From: Micromonospora tulbaghiae
GTDB lineage: Bacteria > Actinomycetota > Actinomycetes > Mycobacteriales > Micromonosporaceae
Reading direction: 5' to 3'
DNA: 64,000 nt
Assembly (NCBI RefSeq): GCF_900091605.1
Contig: NZ_FMCQ01000003.1
Span: 494,495-558,494 of the forward strand
Part shown: positions 35,083 through 44,095 of the stretch, piece by piece
How positions within the stretch are numbered: the stretch's first letter is position 1
Layout: each line of letters starts with the position of its first letter
Made by a program: the position numbers and the translations under genes
The notes under the pieces: model-generated
Databases searched by the model: none
Told to the model about the DNA's origin: nothing
The model's input: only the letters and a program-made list of their open reading frames with translations

Positions 35083-36297
35083 GTGACCACTCCCCGAGAC
35101 CTCGTGCTGCTCGGTTCGACCGGCTCGATCGGCACCCAGGCCATCGACATCGTCAGGCGCAACCCGGACCGCTTCCGGGTGGTTGCCCTCGGCGCGGGTG
35201 GCGGCAACGTGGAGTTGCTCGCCGCGCAGGCGCTGGAACTGGGCGTGGAGGCGGTCGGCGTGGCCCGCGCGTCCGCCGCGCAGGACCTCCAGCTCGCGTT
35301 CTACGCCGAGGCGAGCCGGCGTGGCTGGGCCACCGGCGACTTCAAGCTGCCGAAGATCGTGGCCGGGCCGGACGCGATGACCGAGCTGGCGCAGTGGCCG
35401 TGCGACGTGGTGCTCAACGGGGTGGTCGGCTCGCTGGGCCTGCCGCCGACGCTGGCCGCGCTGCACGCCGGTCGTACCCTCGCCCTGGCCAACAAGGAGT
35501 CCCTCGTGGCCGGCGGCCCGCTGGTCAGGGCCGCCGTCTCGCGACCGGGGCAGATCGTTCCTGTCGACTCCGAGCACTCGGCGCTGGCGCAGTGCCTGCG
35601 CGGCGGCGCCCGGGGCGAGGTGCGGCGGCTGGTGGTCACCGCCAGCGGCGGCCCGTTCCGGGGGCGGCGGCGCGACGAGCTGACAGCCGTCACGCCGGAG
35701 CAGGCGCTGGCGCACCCGACCTGGAACATGGGCCCGGTCGTCACGATCAACTCCGCCACGATGGTCAACAAGGCGCTTGAGGTGATCGAGGCGCACGAGC
35801 TGTTCGACGTGCCGTACGCCGACATCGAGGTGATGGTCCACCCGCAGTCGGTGATCCACTCGATGGTCGAGTTCACCGACGGGTCCACGCTCGCCCAGGC
35901 CAGCCCGCCGGACATGCGGCTGCCCATCGCGCTCGGTATCGGCTGGCCGGACCGGGTGCCGGGCGCCGCCGCCGCGGTGGACTGGACCAGCGCGCACACC
36001 TGGGAGTTCTTCCCGCTCGACGACGCGGCGTTCCCGGCGGTCGCGCTGGCCAAGGCGGCGGGCGAGGCCGGGCGCTGCCGCCCGGCGATCTACAACGCGG
36101 CGAACGAGGAGTGCGTGGCCGCGTTCGTCGCGGGCCGGCTGCCGTTCCTCGGCATCGTCGACACCCTCCAGCGCGTGCTGGAGGACGCACCCGATTTCGA
36201 CGAACCAGGTACCGTCGAGGACGTGCTCGCCGCCGAGTCGTGGGCACGGGCGCACGCCCAGGAGATCATCGTCGGGTCGGTGGAAGGAGCTCGATGA
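35083..36297 (+). CDS. dxr: 1-deoxy-D-xylulose 5-phosphate reductoisomerase
   Basis: Second enzyme of the MEP isoprenoid pathway, converting DXP to MEP with NADPH (404 aa). The Rossmann motif is [18 protein letters not shown], followed by [18 protein letters not shown], the metal-binding [28 protein letters not shown] and [27 protein letters not shown]. The GTG start is preceded by AACAAT 6 nt upstream, possibly a leaderless promoter. The stop overlaps the rip1 start (ATGA), so dxr-rip1-ispG form one operon. Confidence 0.96.
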   Translation: MTTPRDLVLLGSTGSIGTQAIDIVRRNPDRFRVVALGAGGGNVELLAAQALELGVEAVGVARASAAQDLQLAFYAEASRRGWATGDFKLPKIVAGPDAMTELAQWPCDVVLNGVVGSLGLPPTLAALHAGRTLALANKESLVAGGPLVRAAVSRPGQIVPVDSEHSALAQCLRGGARGEVRRLVVTASGGPFRGRRRDELTAVTPEQALAHPTWNMGPVVTINSATMVNKALEVIEAHELFDVPYADIEVMVHPQSVIHSMVEFTDGSTLAQASPPDMRLPIALGIGWPDRVPGAAAAVDWTSAHTWEFFPLDDAAFPAVALAKAAGEAGRCRPAIYNAANEECVAAFVAGRLPFLGIVDTLQRVLEDAPDFDEPGTVEDVLAAESWARAHAQEIIVGSVEGAR

Positions 36298-37541
36298 GCT
36301 ATCTGCTCGGGGTGGTGCTGTTCGCCCTGGCGATTCTCATCTCGGTGAGCCTGCACGAGGCGGGGCACATGCTGACCGCCAAGGCGTTCGGGATGAAGGT
36401 CACGCGCTACTTCGTCGGCTTCGGCCCGACGCTGTGGTCGTTCAGGCGGGGCGAGACCGAGTACGGCATCAAGGGCATCCCGCTCGGCGGCTTCTGCAAG
36501 ATCGTCGGTATGACGCCGCAGGACGACGACGTCGAGCCGGGGGACGAGAAGCGCGCCATGTGGCGCTACCCGGTGTGGAAGCGGACGATCGTGATGTCCG
36601 CGGGCTCGATCACCCACTTCGCCCTGGCCCTGATCGCGCTCTGGATCATCGCGGTGTCGGTCGGGCTGCCGAACCCGAAGTTCCCCAGCACCGAGGCCGG
36701 CTTCCGGGCCGAGCCGGCGGTGATCGCCATCGCGCCGTGCGTGGTGGTGGAGAACGCGGCCCGTGCCTGCGAGTCCGGCGACCCGGCCAGCCCGGCCGAG
36801 AAGGCCCAGCTCAAGGACGGCGACCGGATCACCGCGGTGAACGGCAAGCCGGTCTCCACCTGGGGCGACATGCTCGACGTGGTCCGCGCCACCCCGCCCG
36901 GCACGGCCACCGTCGCCTACGTGCGCGACGGCAAGCCGGACGACGCTCGGGTCGACCTGGCCTCGGTGCAGCGTCCGCCGCTCGGCGACCCGAAGGGCGC
37001 CGCCTCGTCGGTCTCCGCGCTCGGCGTGGCGCTCTCGCCCACCACCCCGACCCGGGTCGAGTACGGCCCGGTCGCCGCGTTCGGCGCCACCGCCGACTTC
37101 ACCGGCACCATGGCCGTGCAGACCGCGCACGCCATGCAGCGCATCCCGCAGAAGGTGCCCGCGTTGTGGAACGCGATCACCGGCGGCGAGCGTGACGTGG
37201 ACACCCCGATCAGCGTGGTCGGCGCCAGCCGGCTCGGCGGCGAGGCCGTGGAGAACAACGCCTGGCTGGTGTTCTTCATGCTGTTCGTGTCGCTGAACTT
37301 CTTCATCGGCGTGTTCAACCTGCTGCCGCTGCTCCCGCTGGACGGCGGCCACATCGCCATCGCCTGGTTCGAACGGGCGCGCTCCTGGCTGTACGCGCGC
37401 ATCGGCCGCGCCGATCCCGGCCGCGTCGACTACCTCAAACTCATGCCCTTCACGTACGCGGTGATCCTGATCGGCGGCGCGTTCACGCTGCTCACAGTCA
37501 CCGCCGATGTCATCAACCCCATCACGCTCTTCTCAAGGTGA
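36294..37541 (+). CDS. rip1: RIP metalloprotease (site-2 protease)
   Basis: Intramembrane zinc protease (415 aa), the RseP/Rip1 type that cleaves anti-sigma factors and other membrane proteins. The HEAGH zinc motif is in [18 protein letters not shown], the third ligand in [13 protein letters not shown], and a PDZ domain lies between ([22 protein letters not shown]). Four membrane segments are visible. It is translationally coupled to dxr by ATGA and precedes ispG, the same order as in mycobacteria (dxr-rip1-gcpE). Confidence 0.95.
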   Translation: MSYLLGVVLFALAILISVSLHEAGHMLTAKAFGMKVTRYFVGFGPTLWSFRRGETEYGIKGIPLGGFCKIVGMTPQDDDVEPGDEKRAMWRYPVWKRTIVMSAGSITHFALALIALWIIAVSVGLPNPKFPSTEAGFRAEPAVIAIAPCVVVENAARACESGDPASPAEKAQLKDGDRITAVNGKPVSTWGDMLDVVRATPPGTATVAYVRDGKPDDARVDLASVQRPPLGDPKGAASSVSALGVALSPTTPTRVEYGPVAAFGATADFTGTMAVQTAHAMQRIPQKVPALWNAITGGERDVDTPISVVGASRLGGEAVENNAWLVFFMLFVSLNFFIGVFNLLPLLPLDGGHIAIAWFERARSWLYARIGRADPGRVDYLKLMPFTYAVILIGGAFTLLTVTADVINPITLFSR

Positions 37542-37550
37542 GTGCCTGAA

Positions 37551-38726
37551 GTGACCGCTGTCAGTCTCGGTATGCCCCCCGTACCGCCGCCGCCGCTGGC
37601 CCCGCGCCGGGCCAGCCGCCAGATCATGGTCGGTCCGGTGCCGGTCGGTGGTGGCGCGCCGGTCTCGGTGCAGTCCATGACCACCACCCTCACCGCCGAC
37701 GTCAACGCCACGCTCCAGCAGATCGCCGAGCTGACCGCGTCCGGCTGCCAGATCGTCCGGGTCGCCGTACCGTCGCAGGACGACGTGGAGGCGCTGCCCG
37801 CGATCGCCAAGAAGTCGCAGATCCCGGTGATCGCCGACATCCACTTCCAGCCGAAGTACGTCTTCGCGGCGATCGACGCCGGCTGCGCCGCGGTGCGGGT
37901 GAACCCGGGCAACATCCGGCAGTTCGACGACAAGGTCAAGGAGATCGCGCGGGCCGCGGGCGACGCCGGCACGCCGATCCGGATCGGCGTCAACGCGGGC
38001 TCGCTGGACAAGCGTCTGCTGGCCAAGTACGGCAAGGCCACCGCCGAGGCGCTGGTGGAGTCGGCGCTGTGGGAGTGCTCGCTGTTCGAGGAGCACGGCT
38101 TCCGGGACATCAAGATCTCGGTCAAGCACAACGATCCGGTGGTGATGATCCGCGCGTACCGGCTGCTGGCCGAGAAGTGCGACTACCCGCTGCACCTCGG
38201 CGTCACCGAGGCGGGCCCGGCGTTCCAGGGCACGATCAAGTCGGCGGTGGCGTTCGGCGCGCTGCTGGCCGAGGGGATCGGCGACACCATCCGGGTCTCG
38301 CTGTCCGCTCCGCCGGTCGAGGAGATCAAGGTCGGCAACGCGATCCTGGAGTCGCTGGGCCTGCGTGAGCGTGGCCTGGAGATCGTCTCCTGCCCGTCCT
38401 GCGGCCGGGCGCAGGTCGACGTCTACAAGCTGGCCGAGGAGGTCACCGCCGGCCTGGAGGGCCTGCCGGTGCCGCTGCGCGTCGCGGTCATGGGCTGCGT
38501 GGTGAACGGCCCGGGTGAGGCCCGCGAGGCCGACCTGGGCGTGGCCTCCGGCAACGGCAAGGGCCAGATCTTCGTCAAGGGCAAGGTCGTCAAGACCGTG
38601 CCCGAGGCGCAGATCGTGGAGACGCTGATCGAGGAGGCGCTGCGCATCGCCGACGAGATGGGCGCCGAGATCCCCGAGGAGCTGCGTGACCTGGTGCCGG
38701 GTGGCGCCACCGTCACCGTGCACTGA
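37551..38726 (+). CDS. ispG: 4-hydroxy-3-methylbut-2-enyl diphosphate synthase (ferredoxin)
   Basis: [4Fe-4S] enzyme of the MEP pathway (391 aa), also called GcpE. Cluster ligands are in [13 protein letters not shown] and [13 protein letters not shown]; other motifs are [41 protein letters not shown] and [19 protein letters not shown] at 37551 is preferred over GTG at 37542 because AAGGTGAG lies 7 nt before it. It is the last gene of the dxr-rip1-ispG operon and is followed by a terminator. Confidence 0.96.
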   Translation: MTAVSLGMPPVPPPPLAPRRASRQIMVGPVPVGGGAPVSVQSMTTTLTADVNATLQQIAELTASGCQIVRVAVPSQDDVEALPAIAKKSQIPVIADIHFQPKYVFAAIDAGCAAVRVNPGNIRQFDDKVKEIARAAGDAGTPIRIGVNAGSLDKRLLAKYGKATAEALVESALWECSLFEEHGFRDIKISVKHNDPVVMIRAYRLLAEKCDYPLHLGVTEAGPAFQGTIKSAVAFGALLAEGIGDTIRVSLSAPPVEEIKVGNAILESLGLRERGLEIVSCPSCGRAQVDVYKLAEEVTAGLEGLPVPLRVAVMGCVVNGPGEAREADLGVASGNGKGQIFVKGKVVKTVPEAQIVETLIEEALRIADEMGAEIPEELRDLVPGGATVTVH

Positions 38727-38743
38727 TCTGCTTCCCGCGTCGC

Positions 38744-38778
38744 CGTGCGGCCGTCCCCACATCGGGGGCGGCCGCACG
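38744..38778. terminator. hairpin after ispG
   Basis: CGTGCGGCCG (38744-38753) pairs with CGGCCGCACG (38769-38778), continued by CCCC/GGGG across one unpaired T. It lies between the ispG stop and the convergent HxlR gene and may serve both. Confidence 0.7.
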
Positions 38779-38785
38779 CGCCGTC

Positions 38786-39460
38786 TCAGGGCCGGGGCAC
38801 GGCGGCGAAGGGGGAGAGGGTGAACCAGCCGGGCGCGGCGCGCCGCAGCGCCTCCGGCCCGGTCACCTCCACCGCGCCGCCGCGCAGCGCCGCGGTCCAC
38901 TCCAGGTCGCCCATCCAGACCTGGACCAGGGCGCGCAGGTCCGCCGTGACGGTCACCGTCACGTCGTGCCCGGGGTCGCTGTCGCAGACGTCGGCCTCGC
39001 CCGCGGCGATCACCATCCACCAGTCGCGCAGCGCCGCGGGCACGTCCCGGAAGCGGAACCGCACGACGGTACGCCCCGGCGGGACCGCGTCGTGGTCGAC
39101 GTGCCGGTGCATGTCCCACAGCAGCAGTTTCGGGTCCAGGTCGGCGTCGCCCAGTTCGCCGATCCAGCGCACGCCCCAGGCGCCGAGCGCCTCCAGCACG
39201 GGCCGCAGCTCGCGCCCGGCGGCGGTCGGGACGTAGCGCACGTCGGCGCCGTCGACCCGTCGCTCCACCACCCCGGCGCGGACGAGCTGGTGCAGCCGGC
39301 GGGACAGCAGCGTGGGCGACATCCGGGGCAGGCCCCGGCGCAGCTCGTTGAAGCGTTCCGAGCCGCTGACCAACTCCCGGACCACGAGCAGCGTCCACCG
39401 CTCGTCGAGCAGTTCCATGGCCTTCGCCACGGGGCAGAACTGGTGGTAGGAGGCCCCCAT
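38786..39460 (-). CDS. HxlR-type regulator with SCP2-like C-terminal domain
   Basis: A 224-residue protein. The N-terminal winged helix is HxlR-like: FCPVAKAMELLDERWTLLVVRELVSGSERFNELRRGLPRMSPTLLSRRLHQL. The second half resembles an SCP2 sterol-transfer domain, seen in many actinobacterial HxlR proteins: VTVTADLRALVQVWMGDLEWTAALRGG and GPEALRRAAPGWF. The conserved Cys after F suggests redox or electrophile sensing, as in some HxlR members. The ATG at 39460 is chosen to begin the family core. It is divergent from the methyltransferase gene and a dyad at 39514-39528 lies between. Confidence 0.88.
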   Translation of the reverse strand: MGASYHQFCPVAKAMELLDERWTLLVVRELVSGSERFNELRRGLPRMSPTLLSRRLHQLVRAGVVERRVDGADVRYVPTAAGRELRPVLEALGAWGVRWIGELGDADLDPKLLLWDMHRHVDHDAVPPGRTVVRFRFRDVPAALRDWWMVIAAGEADVCDSDPGHDVTVTVTADLRALVQVWMGDLEWTAALRGGAVEVTGPEALRRAAPGWFTLSPFAAVPRP

Positions 39461-39513
39461 GGCGGGCACGCTACGCCCGGCCCGCTGACCCGGCCAGCGG
39501 CCTGTCGGGAGCG

Positions 39514-39528
39514 GTACAGATCTCGTAC
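39514..39528. promoter_or_regulatory. candidate HxlR operator
   Basis: GTACAGATCTCGTAC is a dyad with GTAC arms around AGATCT-C. It sits in the 129 bp gap between the divergent HxlR and methyltransferase genes, where an autoregulated repressor would bind. HxlR operators are typically GTA/TAC dyads. Confidence 0.35.
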
Positions 39529-39589
39529 TGGGGGCCGGGGCGTCCGCTGCCTAGCGTCCTGTGCAGGGACGACAGGTGAGGAGCGACGG

Positions 39590-40408
39590 ATGATCGAGGA
39601 ACGGGAGCAGGATGCGGCGGTGAAGGCCCGGCACCGCACGATGTGGGCGATGGGCGACTACGCCGCAGTGGCCGCGCAGGTGATCCCGGAGCTGGGGGCG
39701 ACGCTGGTCCGGGCGGTCGGGGTGGGGCCGGGCATGCGGGTGCTGGACGTGGCGGCCGGAACCGGCAACGCGGCCCTGCCGGCGGCTCGGACCGGCGCGG
39801 AGGTGGTGGCCGGTGACCTCACCCCGGAGCTGCTGGCGATCGGGCAGGCGTCGGCCGAGCGGGAGGGCGTGACGCTGACCTGGGAGGAGGCGGACGCGGA
39901 GGCGCTGCCGTACGCCGACGGCGCGTTCGACGCGGTGCTGTCCTGCGTGGGCGTGATGTTCGCGCCCCGGCATCGGGTCGCCGCCGACGAGTTGCTGCGG
40001 GTGTGCCGGCCGGGAGGGACGATCGGCCTGGTCAACTGGACCCCGGAGGGTTTCGTGGGGCAGTTGTTCGCGGCCATGCGACCGTATGCGCCGCCACCGC
40101 CGCCGGGTGCGCAGCCGCCCCCGCTCTGGGGCGACGAGGACCATGTCCGGGAGTTGTTCGGCGACCGGGTCGACGCGCTCACGCTGGGGCGCGACGCCGT
40201 GGTGGTGAACCGGTTCGCCACGCCCGGACAGTTCCGGGACTTCTTCGCCACCCACTACGGACCGACGGTGGCGGTCTACCGGGCGAACGCGGGCGACCCG
40301 GAGCGTACGGTCGGTCTCGACCGCGCGCTGACCGAACTGGCGGCCCGGCACCTGGCCGGCGGCGTGATGCGCTGGGAGTACCTGCTCGTCACCGCGCGCC
40401 GCGCCTGA
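39590..40408 (+). CDS. class I SAM-dependent methyltransferase
   Basis: A 272-residue methyltransferase of the ubiE-like type: MRVLDVAAGTGNAALPAARTGAEVVAGDLTPELL is motif I and II, AEALPYADGAFDAVLSCVGVMFAP the ADxxxLP region, and LLRVCRPGGTIGLVNW the post-III motif. A Pro-rich insert (PYAPPPPPGAQPPPLWGD) follows. GAGGAG lies upstream of the ATG. Divergent transcription from the HxlR gene suggests regulation by it. Substrate unknown. Confidence 0.87.
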   Translation: MIEEREQDAAVKARHRTMWAMGDYAAVAAQVIPELGATLVRAVGVGPGMRVLDVAAGTGNAALPAARTGAEVVAGDLTPELLAIGQASAEREGVTLTWEEADAEALPYADGAFDAVLSCVGVMFAPRHRVAADELLRVCRPGGTIGLVNWTPEGFVGQLFAAMRPYAPPPPPGAQPPPLWGDEDHVRELFGDRVDALTLGRDAVVVNRFATPGQFRDFFATHYGPTVAVYRANAGDPERTVGLDRALTELAARHLAGGVMRWEYLLVTARRA

Positions 40409-40456
40409 CGGCACGCCGGTCGTCGTCCGGCCGGCGTACCGTCGCGGCGGCGGTGC

Positions 40457-41044
40457 TCACTCGGACTCGGCGAGGATGGCGTAGAGCTTGCGCCGGGTCT
40501 CGTCGAGCACCTGGGCGGCCCGGGCGCGCTGGTCGTCGGTGCCGGTGGTCATCACCTGCCGCAGCGCCTGCATGGCCTGGGCGCCGGCGTCGCGGATGTC
40601 GTGCCAGCTGTTGACCGTCTGCTCGGCGAACTCCGCCCAGGGCGGGGTCTGCGCCGCGCCGGCCGCCTCGGCCTGGCCCGCCTCGGTCAGCGCGAACCGC
40701 TTGCGTCCACCCTCGGAGTCGGCGGCGGTCGCGATGAGCCCTTCGTCCTCCAGCAGTTGCAGCGTCGGGTAGATCGAGCCGGGGCTGGGCCGCCAGGCCC
40801 CGCCGGTGCGGGAGTCGATCTCCTGGATCATCTCGTAGCCGTGCATCGGCCGCTCGGTGAGCAGCGCCAGCACGGCGCCGCGCACGTTGGGCCGCCGGCC
40901 GCGTCCGCGCCCGCCCCGGCCCCGCCCGTGACCGTGCGGTCCGGGGGAGAAGGGCGGCGGACCCGGGGGTACGGGCGGGAAGCCGAAGCCGCCACGGCGG
41001 CGCATCTCGTCGTGCATGGCGTGCATGCGTCGATGGAAGCCCAT
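40457..41044 (-). CDS. PadR family regulator
   Basis: A 195-residue transcription factor. The N-terminus is Gly/Arg/His/Pro-rich (RRGGFGFPPVPPGPPPFSPGPHGHGR), followed by the PadR winged helix: VRGAVLALLTERPMHGYEMIQEIDSRTGGAWRPSPGSIYPTLQLLEDEGLI. The C-terminal helix-rich domain mediates dimerisation. AGAAGGAGAACC precedes the ATG. It is divergent from the MFS exporter, and four 11-bp repeats lie between them, so it probably represses itself and the exporter. Confidence 0.92.
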   Translation of the reverse strand: MGFHRRMHAMHDEMRRRGGFGFPPVPPGPPPFSPGPHGHGRGRGGRGRGRRPNVRGAVLALLTERPMHGYEMIQEIDSRTGGAWRPSPGSIYPTLQLLEDEGLIATAADSEGGRKRFALTEAGQAEAAGAAQTPPWAEFAEQTVNSWHDIRDAGAQAMQALRQVMTTGTDDQRARAAQVLDETRRKLYAILAESE

Positions 41045-41062
41045 CGGTTCTCCTTCTGTCGG

Positions 41063-41106
41063 TGTATCACTGATGCATCAACGATATATCGGCAATGCAT
41101 CGCCGA
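41063..41106. promoter_or_regulatory. four 11-bp repeats, candidate PadR operator
   Basis: Four consecutive 11-bp units start at 41063, 41074, 41085 and 41096 with the shared core T(G/A)(T/C)ATC(A/G): TGTATCACTGA, TGCATCAACGA, TATATCGGCAA, TGCATCGCCGA. Inside them are perfect dyads TGATGCATCA (41071-41080) and CGATATATCG (41082-41091). The tract is AT-rich in a GC-rich genome. Confidence 0.6.
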
Positions 41107-41127
41107 CAAGACGTCACGTAAACAGGG

Positions 41128-41157
41128 CTGAAAACCGTACGTACGTCTTGCTAAGGT
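41128..41157 (+). promoter_or_regulatory. promoter of the MFS exporter
   Basis: CTGAAA (41128-41133), 18 bp, TAAGGT (41152-41157). The GTG start at 41164 is only 6 nt further, so the transcript is probably leaderless. The PadR repeats end 21 bp upstream. Confidence 0.5.
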
Positions 41158-41163
41158 GCCGGT

Positions 41164-42390
41164 GTGCGCCTGCTTCCCGAACCGGGCCCGTCCCGGACCC
41201 TCGCCCTCTCCACGCTCGTCAACACCGTCGGGCGGGGCACCTGGCTCACCGCCAGCGCGCTGTTCCTCACCCGGTCGGTCGGGCTCTCGGTGGCTCAGGT
41301 CGGCGTGGCGCTCACGCTCACCGCGCTGGTCAGCCTGGTGGCGAGCACGCCGATGGGCTACCTCGCCGACCGCCTCGGCCCGCGCGGGCTCCAGATGGCC
41401 GCGCTGCTCGCCTCGGCCGGGTGCACGGCCGCACTGGTCGGCGTGCGCTCGTTCACCGGCTTCCTGGTCGTCGGCGTGCTGATGGCGGTCGCCGACGCCG
41501 GCACCCGTGGCGCCCGGGGCGCGCTGATCGCCGGCGCTGTCCCGCCCGACCAGCGGGTACGCACCCGCGCCTACCTGCGCGCGGTCACCAACGTCGGGAT
41601 CTCGGTGGGTACGGTGCTGGCCGGGTTCGCGCTCGCCGCCGACACCCGGGGCGCGTACGTCACGCTGATCCTGCTCGACGCCGCCACGTACGTGCTGGCG
41701 GCAGCGGTGCTGCTGCGGCTCCCGCCGGTGCCGCCGATGCCCGCCCCGGCGCACGGGCCACGGCTGATCGCGCTTCGGGACCGCCCGTTCCTCGCCTTCA
41801 CCGTGCTGGACGGGCTCATGTCCATGCACTTCTCGCTGATCAACATCGCCCTGCCGCTCTGGATCGCCGGGCACACCACGGCGCCGAACTGGCTGATCTC
41901 CGCCTGCCTGCTCGTCAACACCGTGGTGGTGATCCTGTTCCAGGTCCGCGCCTCGCGGGGCACCGAGGACCTGACCGGCGCGGGCCGGGCCGCCCGGCGG
42001 GCGGGTGTCCTGCTCGCGGTCGCCTGCGCGCTGTTCGCGGCCGGTGGCGGCGTGCCGGTCGCGGTGGCAGTGCCGCTGCTGCTGGCGGGTGCGCTGGTGC
42101 ACGTCGTGGGGGAGCTGTGGCACGCGGCGGCCGGCTGGGGCATCTCCTTCGGCCTGGCCCCGGCGCACGCGCACGGGCAGTACCAGGGTGCGTACGGGAT
42201 GGGCATGCAGCTCGGCTCGATGGTCGCCCCGCTGGTGGTGACCACGCTCGCGATCGGCTGGGGCGTACCCGGCTGGCTCGTGCTCGGTGTGGTGTTCCTG
42301 CTGCTCGGCGCGCTGGTGCCGCCGGTGGTGCGGTGGGCCGCCCGGACCCGGCCGGCCACGCCCGAACCGGTGCCGGCGCCGGCCGGCTGA
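41164..42390 (+). CDS. MFS transporter
   Basis: Major facilitator transporter (408 aa) with 12 predicted membrane segments. The A-motif-like loop is GYLADRLGPRGLQ between helices 2 and 3. Early sequence is LSTLVNTVGRGTWLTASALFLTRSVGLS. Likely a drug or metabolite exporter; the class cannot be named with confidence. It is divergent from a PadR regulator, the common arrangement of PadR-controlled efflux pumps. No ribosome binding site; GTG start fits a leaderless transcript. Confidence 0.87.
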   Translation: MRLLPEPGPSRTLALSTLVNTVGRGTWLTASALFLTRSVGLSVAQVGVALTLTALVSLVASTPMGYLADRLGPRGLQMAALLASAGCTAALVGVRSFTGFLVVGVLMAVADAGTRGARGALIAGAVPPDQRVRTRAYLRAVTNVGISVGTVLAGFALAADTRGAYVTLILLDAATYVLAAAVLLRLPPVPPMPAPAHGPRLIALRDRPFLAFTVLDGLMSMHFSLINIALPLWIAGHTTAPNWLISACLLVNTVVVILFQVRASRGTEDLTGAGRAARRAGVLLAVACALFAAGGGVPVAVAVPLLLAGALVHVVGELWHAAAGWGISFGLAPAHAHGQYQGAYGMGMQLGSMVAPLVVTTLAIGWGVPGWLVLGVVFLLLGALVPPVVRWAARTRPATPEPVPAPAG

Positions 42391-42454
42391 GCGCCGTGCG
42401 GCAGGTGCCCGGTCGGCCCGCGCACGCGGGGGTGGATCTGGCAGGCTGGTAGCC

Positions 42455-43294
42455 GTGCTCACGCTGCCGGTACGCCAACTCGGGGAGTCGGAGCGCCGCG
42501 CGGTCGAGCGGCTGCTCGACCTCGACCCGTACGCCGGCGCGCAGGTCGCCGAGCGAGTGGCGGCACGCGGCCTGGCGTGGTGGCGGGCCGAGGCGCGGAT
42601 CCTCGGGTACGGCTCCCGCCGGCACCTGGAGTCGATCTGCTGGCTGGGCGGCAACCTGACCCCGGTGCTCGCGTCCGAGTCGGCGGTGACCGCGTTCGCC
42701 GACCAGTTGAGCGCCGAGGATCGGCTCTGTTCCTCGATAGTGGGCCGCGCCGACGCCGTGCTCGGGCTCTGGGACCGCCTCTCCGCGCACTGGGGGCCGG
42801 CTCGGGACGTACGCCCGAACCAGCCGCTGCTGGCGACGGACGCGCTGCCAGCCGTGGCGCCCGACCCGCACGTGCGCCGGGTGCGCGCCAACGAGGTCGA
42901 CCGGCTGTTCCCGGCGGCGGTGGCGATGTACACCGAGGAGGTCGGGGTGTCGCCGCTGGCCGAGGACGGCGGGCGCGGCTACCGGCGGCGGGTGACCGAG
43001 CTGGTGCGCGCCGGCCGCGCCTACGCCCGTTTCGTCGACGGGCGGGTGGTCTTCAAGGCGGAGCTGGCCGTGGTGACCCGCCGGACCGCGCAGGTGCAGG
43101 GCGTCTGGGTGGCGCCGGAGTGGCGCGGCCGGGGCATCGCCACCGCCGCGATGGCCGCAGTGGTCCGCGACGCGCTGGAACGGGTCGCGCCCACCGTGAG
43201 CCTCTACGTCAACGACTTCAACCTGCCCGCCCGCCGGGTCTACGAGCGCTGCGGCTTCCGCCCGGTCGGCACGCTCGCCACAGTGCTGTTCTGA
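42455..43294 (+). CDS. DUF4081-GNAT family acetyltransferase
   Basis: A 279-residue protein of the DUF4081 plus GNAT type, as in M. tuberculosis Rv2867c, which lies next to gcpE there. The N-terminal half (LLDLDPYAGAQVAERVAARGLAWWR, ICWLGGNLTPV) is DUF4081-like; the GNAT core has FVDGRVVFKAELAVV, VQGVWVAPEWRGRGIATAAMAAVV and SLYVNDFNLPARRVYERCGFRPVG. The GTG start follows CAGGCT (42442-42447) by 7 nt, suggesting a leaderless transcript. The conserved pairing with the ispG operon is broken here by a 3.7 kb insert. Confidence 0.85.
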   Translation: MLTLPVRQLGESERRAVERLLDLDPYAGAQVAERVAARGLAWWRAEARILGYGSRRHLESICWLGGNLTPVLASESAVTAFADQLSAEDRLCSSIVGRADAVLGLWDRLSAHWGPARDVRPNQPLLATDALPAVAPDPHVRRVRANEVDRLFPAAVAMYTEEVGVSPLAEDGGRGYRRRVTELVRAGRAYARFVDGRVVFKAELAVVTRRTAQVQGVWVAPEWRGRGIATAAMAAVVRDALERVAPTVSLYVNDFNLPARRVYERCGFRPVGTLATVLF

Positions 43295-43352
43295 GAATCA
43301 CTCCCGCCAGACGTCCCGAACCGGACAACCGTCGCTATGCTGGGCATGTTTT

Positions 43353-43369
43353 TATACTGACTAGTCAGT
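43353..43369 (+). promoter_or_regulatory. promoter and palindromic operator of the YhgE/TetR operon
   Basis: TATACT (43353-43358) is a strong -10 element and overlaps the perfect 14-bp palindrome ACTGACTAGTCAGT (43356-43369). The TetR repressor encoded as third gene of the operon is the likely ligand; binding would block RNA polymerase. Confidence 0.65.
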
Positions 43370-43387
43370 TCGGAATTCGGGGTCGGG

Positions 43388-44095
43388 ATGAACATCGTCG
43401 AGGCCAGGGGCCTGGGGCTGCGCACCCGCCGCGGCTGGGTCTACCGGGACGTCGACCTCACCGCCGCGAGCGGTGAGCTGCACGCCGTCACCGGCCCGCC
43501 CGGCAGCGGGCGCACCTCGCTGCTGCTGGCGCTGGCCGGGCGCTTCCCGCACAACCACGGCGAGCTGCGCCGCCGCGGCCCGGCCGCGCTCGGCCAGGTG
43601 GCAGGCGTGCACGAACCCGACCCGACGCTCACCGTCGCCGAGCACATCACCGAACGCCTGCTGCTGCTCGGCCCGGTGCCACGCCGCCGGCGCCGGCTGG
43701 TCCCGGTCGCCGCGGTACGGGCCCGCCGGGCCTACCGCCGCGACGCCTACGCCGCCGCCGTCGCCGGCGCCGGACTCACCGACGCGCCGCTGGAACCCGA
43801 CCGGTACGGCCGCGACCTCACCCCGGTCGAACGCCAGGTGCTCGGGCTGGTGCTGGCCAGCCTCGGCGGCCCCAGCCTGATCGTCGCCGACGACGTGGAC
43901 GCCGGCGCCGACCGCCCCGAGCGGGAGTGGATGTGGGGCGCGCTGGAACGCCTCGCCGACCAGGGGTACGCGGTCGTCGCCAGCGCCCGCGCCGTCGAAC
44001 CCGGAGTTGCCGCCACCGTGCACCGCATCGGCGACCCGGCCCTGCCCGTCCCCGCCCTGACCGTTCCCGACGAGCCCGCCGAGGTGCCCGCATGA
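43388..44095 (+). CDS. ABC-type ATPase with altered Walker motifs, paired with YhgE/Pip protein
   Basis: A 235-residue ABC-like nucleotide-binding domain. The Walker A reads GPPGSGRTS (residues 36-44), with Arg42 in place of the invariant Lys. The signature position is DLTPVERQVLG rather than LSGGQ, and Walker B is LIVADDVD with no catalytic Glu. It may bind but not hydrolyse ATP, or be structural. The stop overlaps the YhgE/Pip gene (ATGA), so the two are a unit, probably an export or stress system. Promoter and operator lie at 43353-43369. Confidence 0.78.
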   Translation: MNIVEARGLGLRTRRGWVYRDVDLTAASGELHAVTGPPGSGRTSLLLALAGRFPHNHGELRRRGPAALGQVAGVHEPDPTLTVAEHITERLLLLGPVPRRRRRLVPVAAVRARRAYRRDAYAAAVAGAGLTDAPLEPDRYGRDLTPVERQVLGLVLASLGGPSLIVADDVDAGADRPEREWMWGALERLADQGYAVVASARAVEPGVAATVHRIGDPALPVPALTVPDEPAEVPA

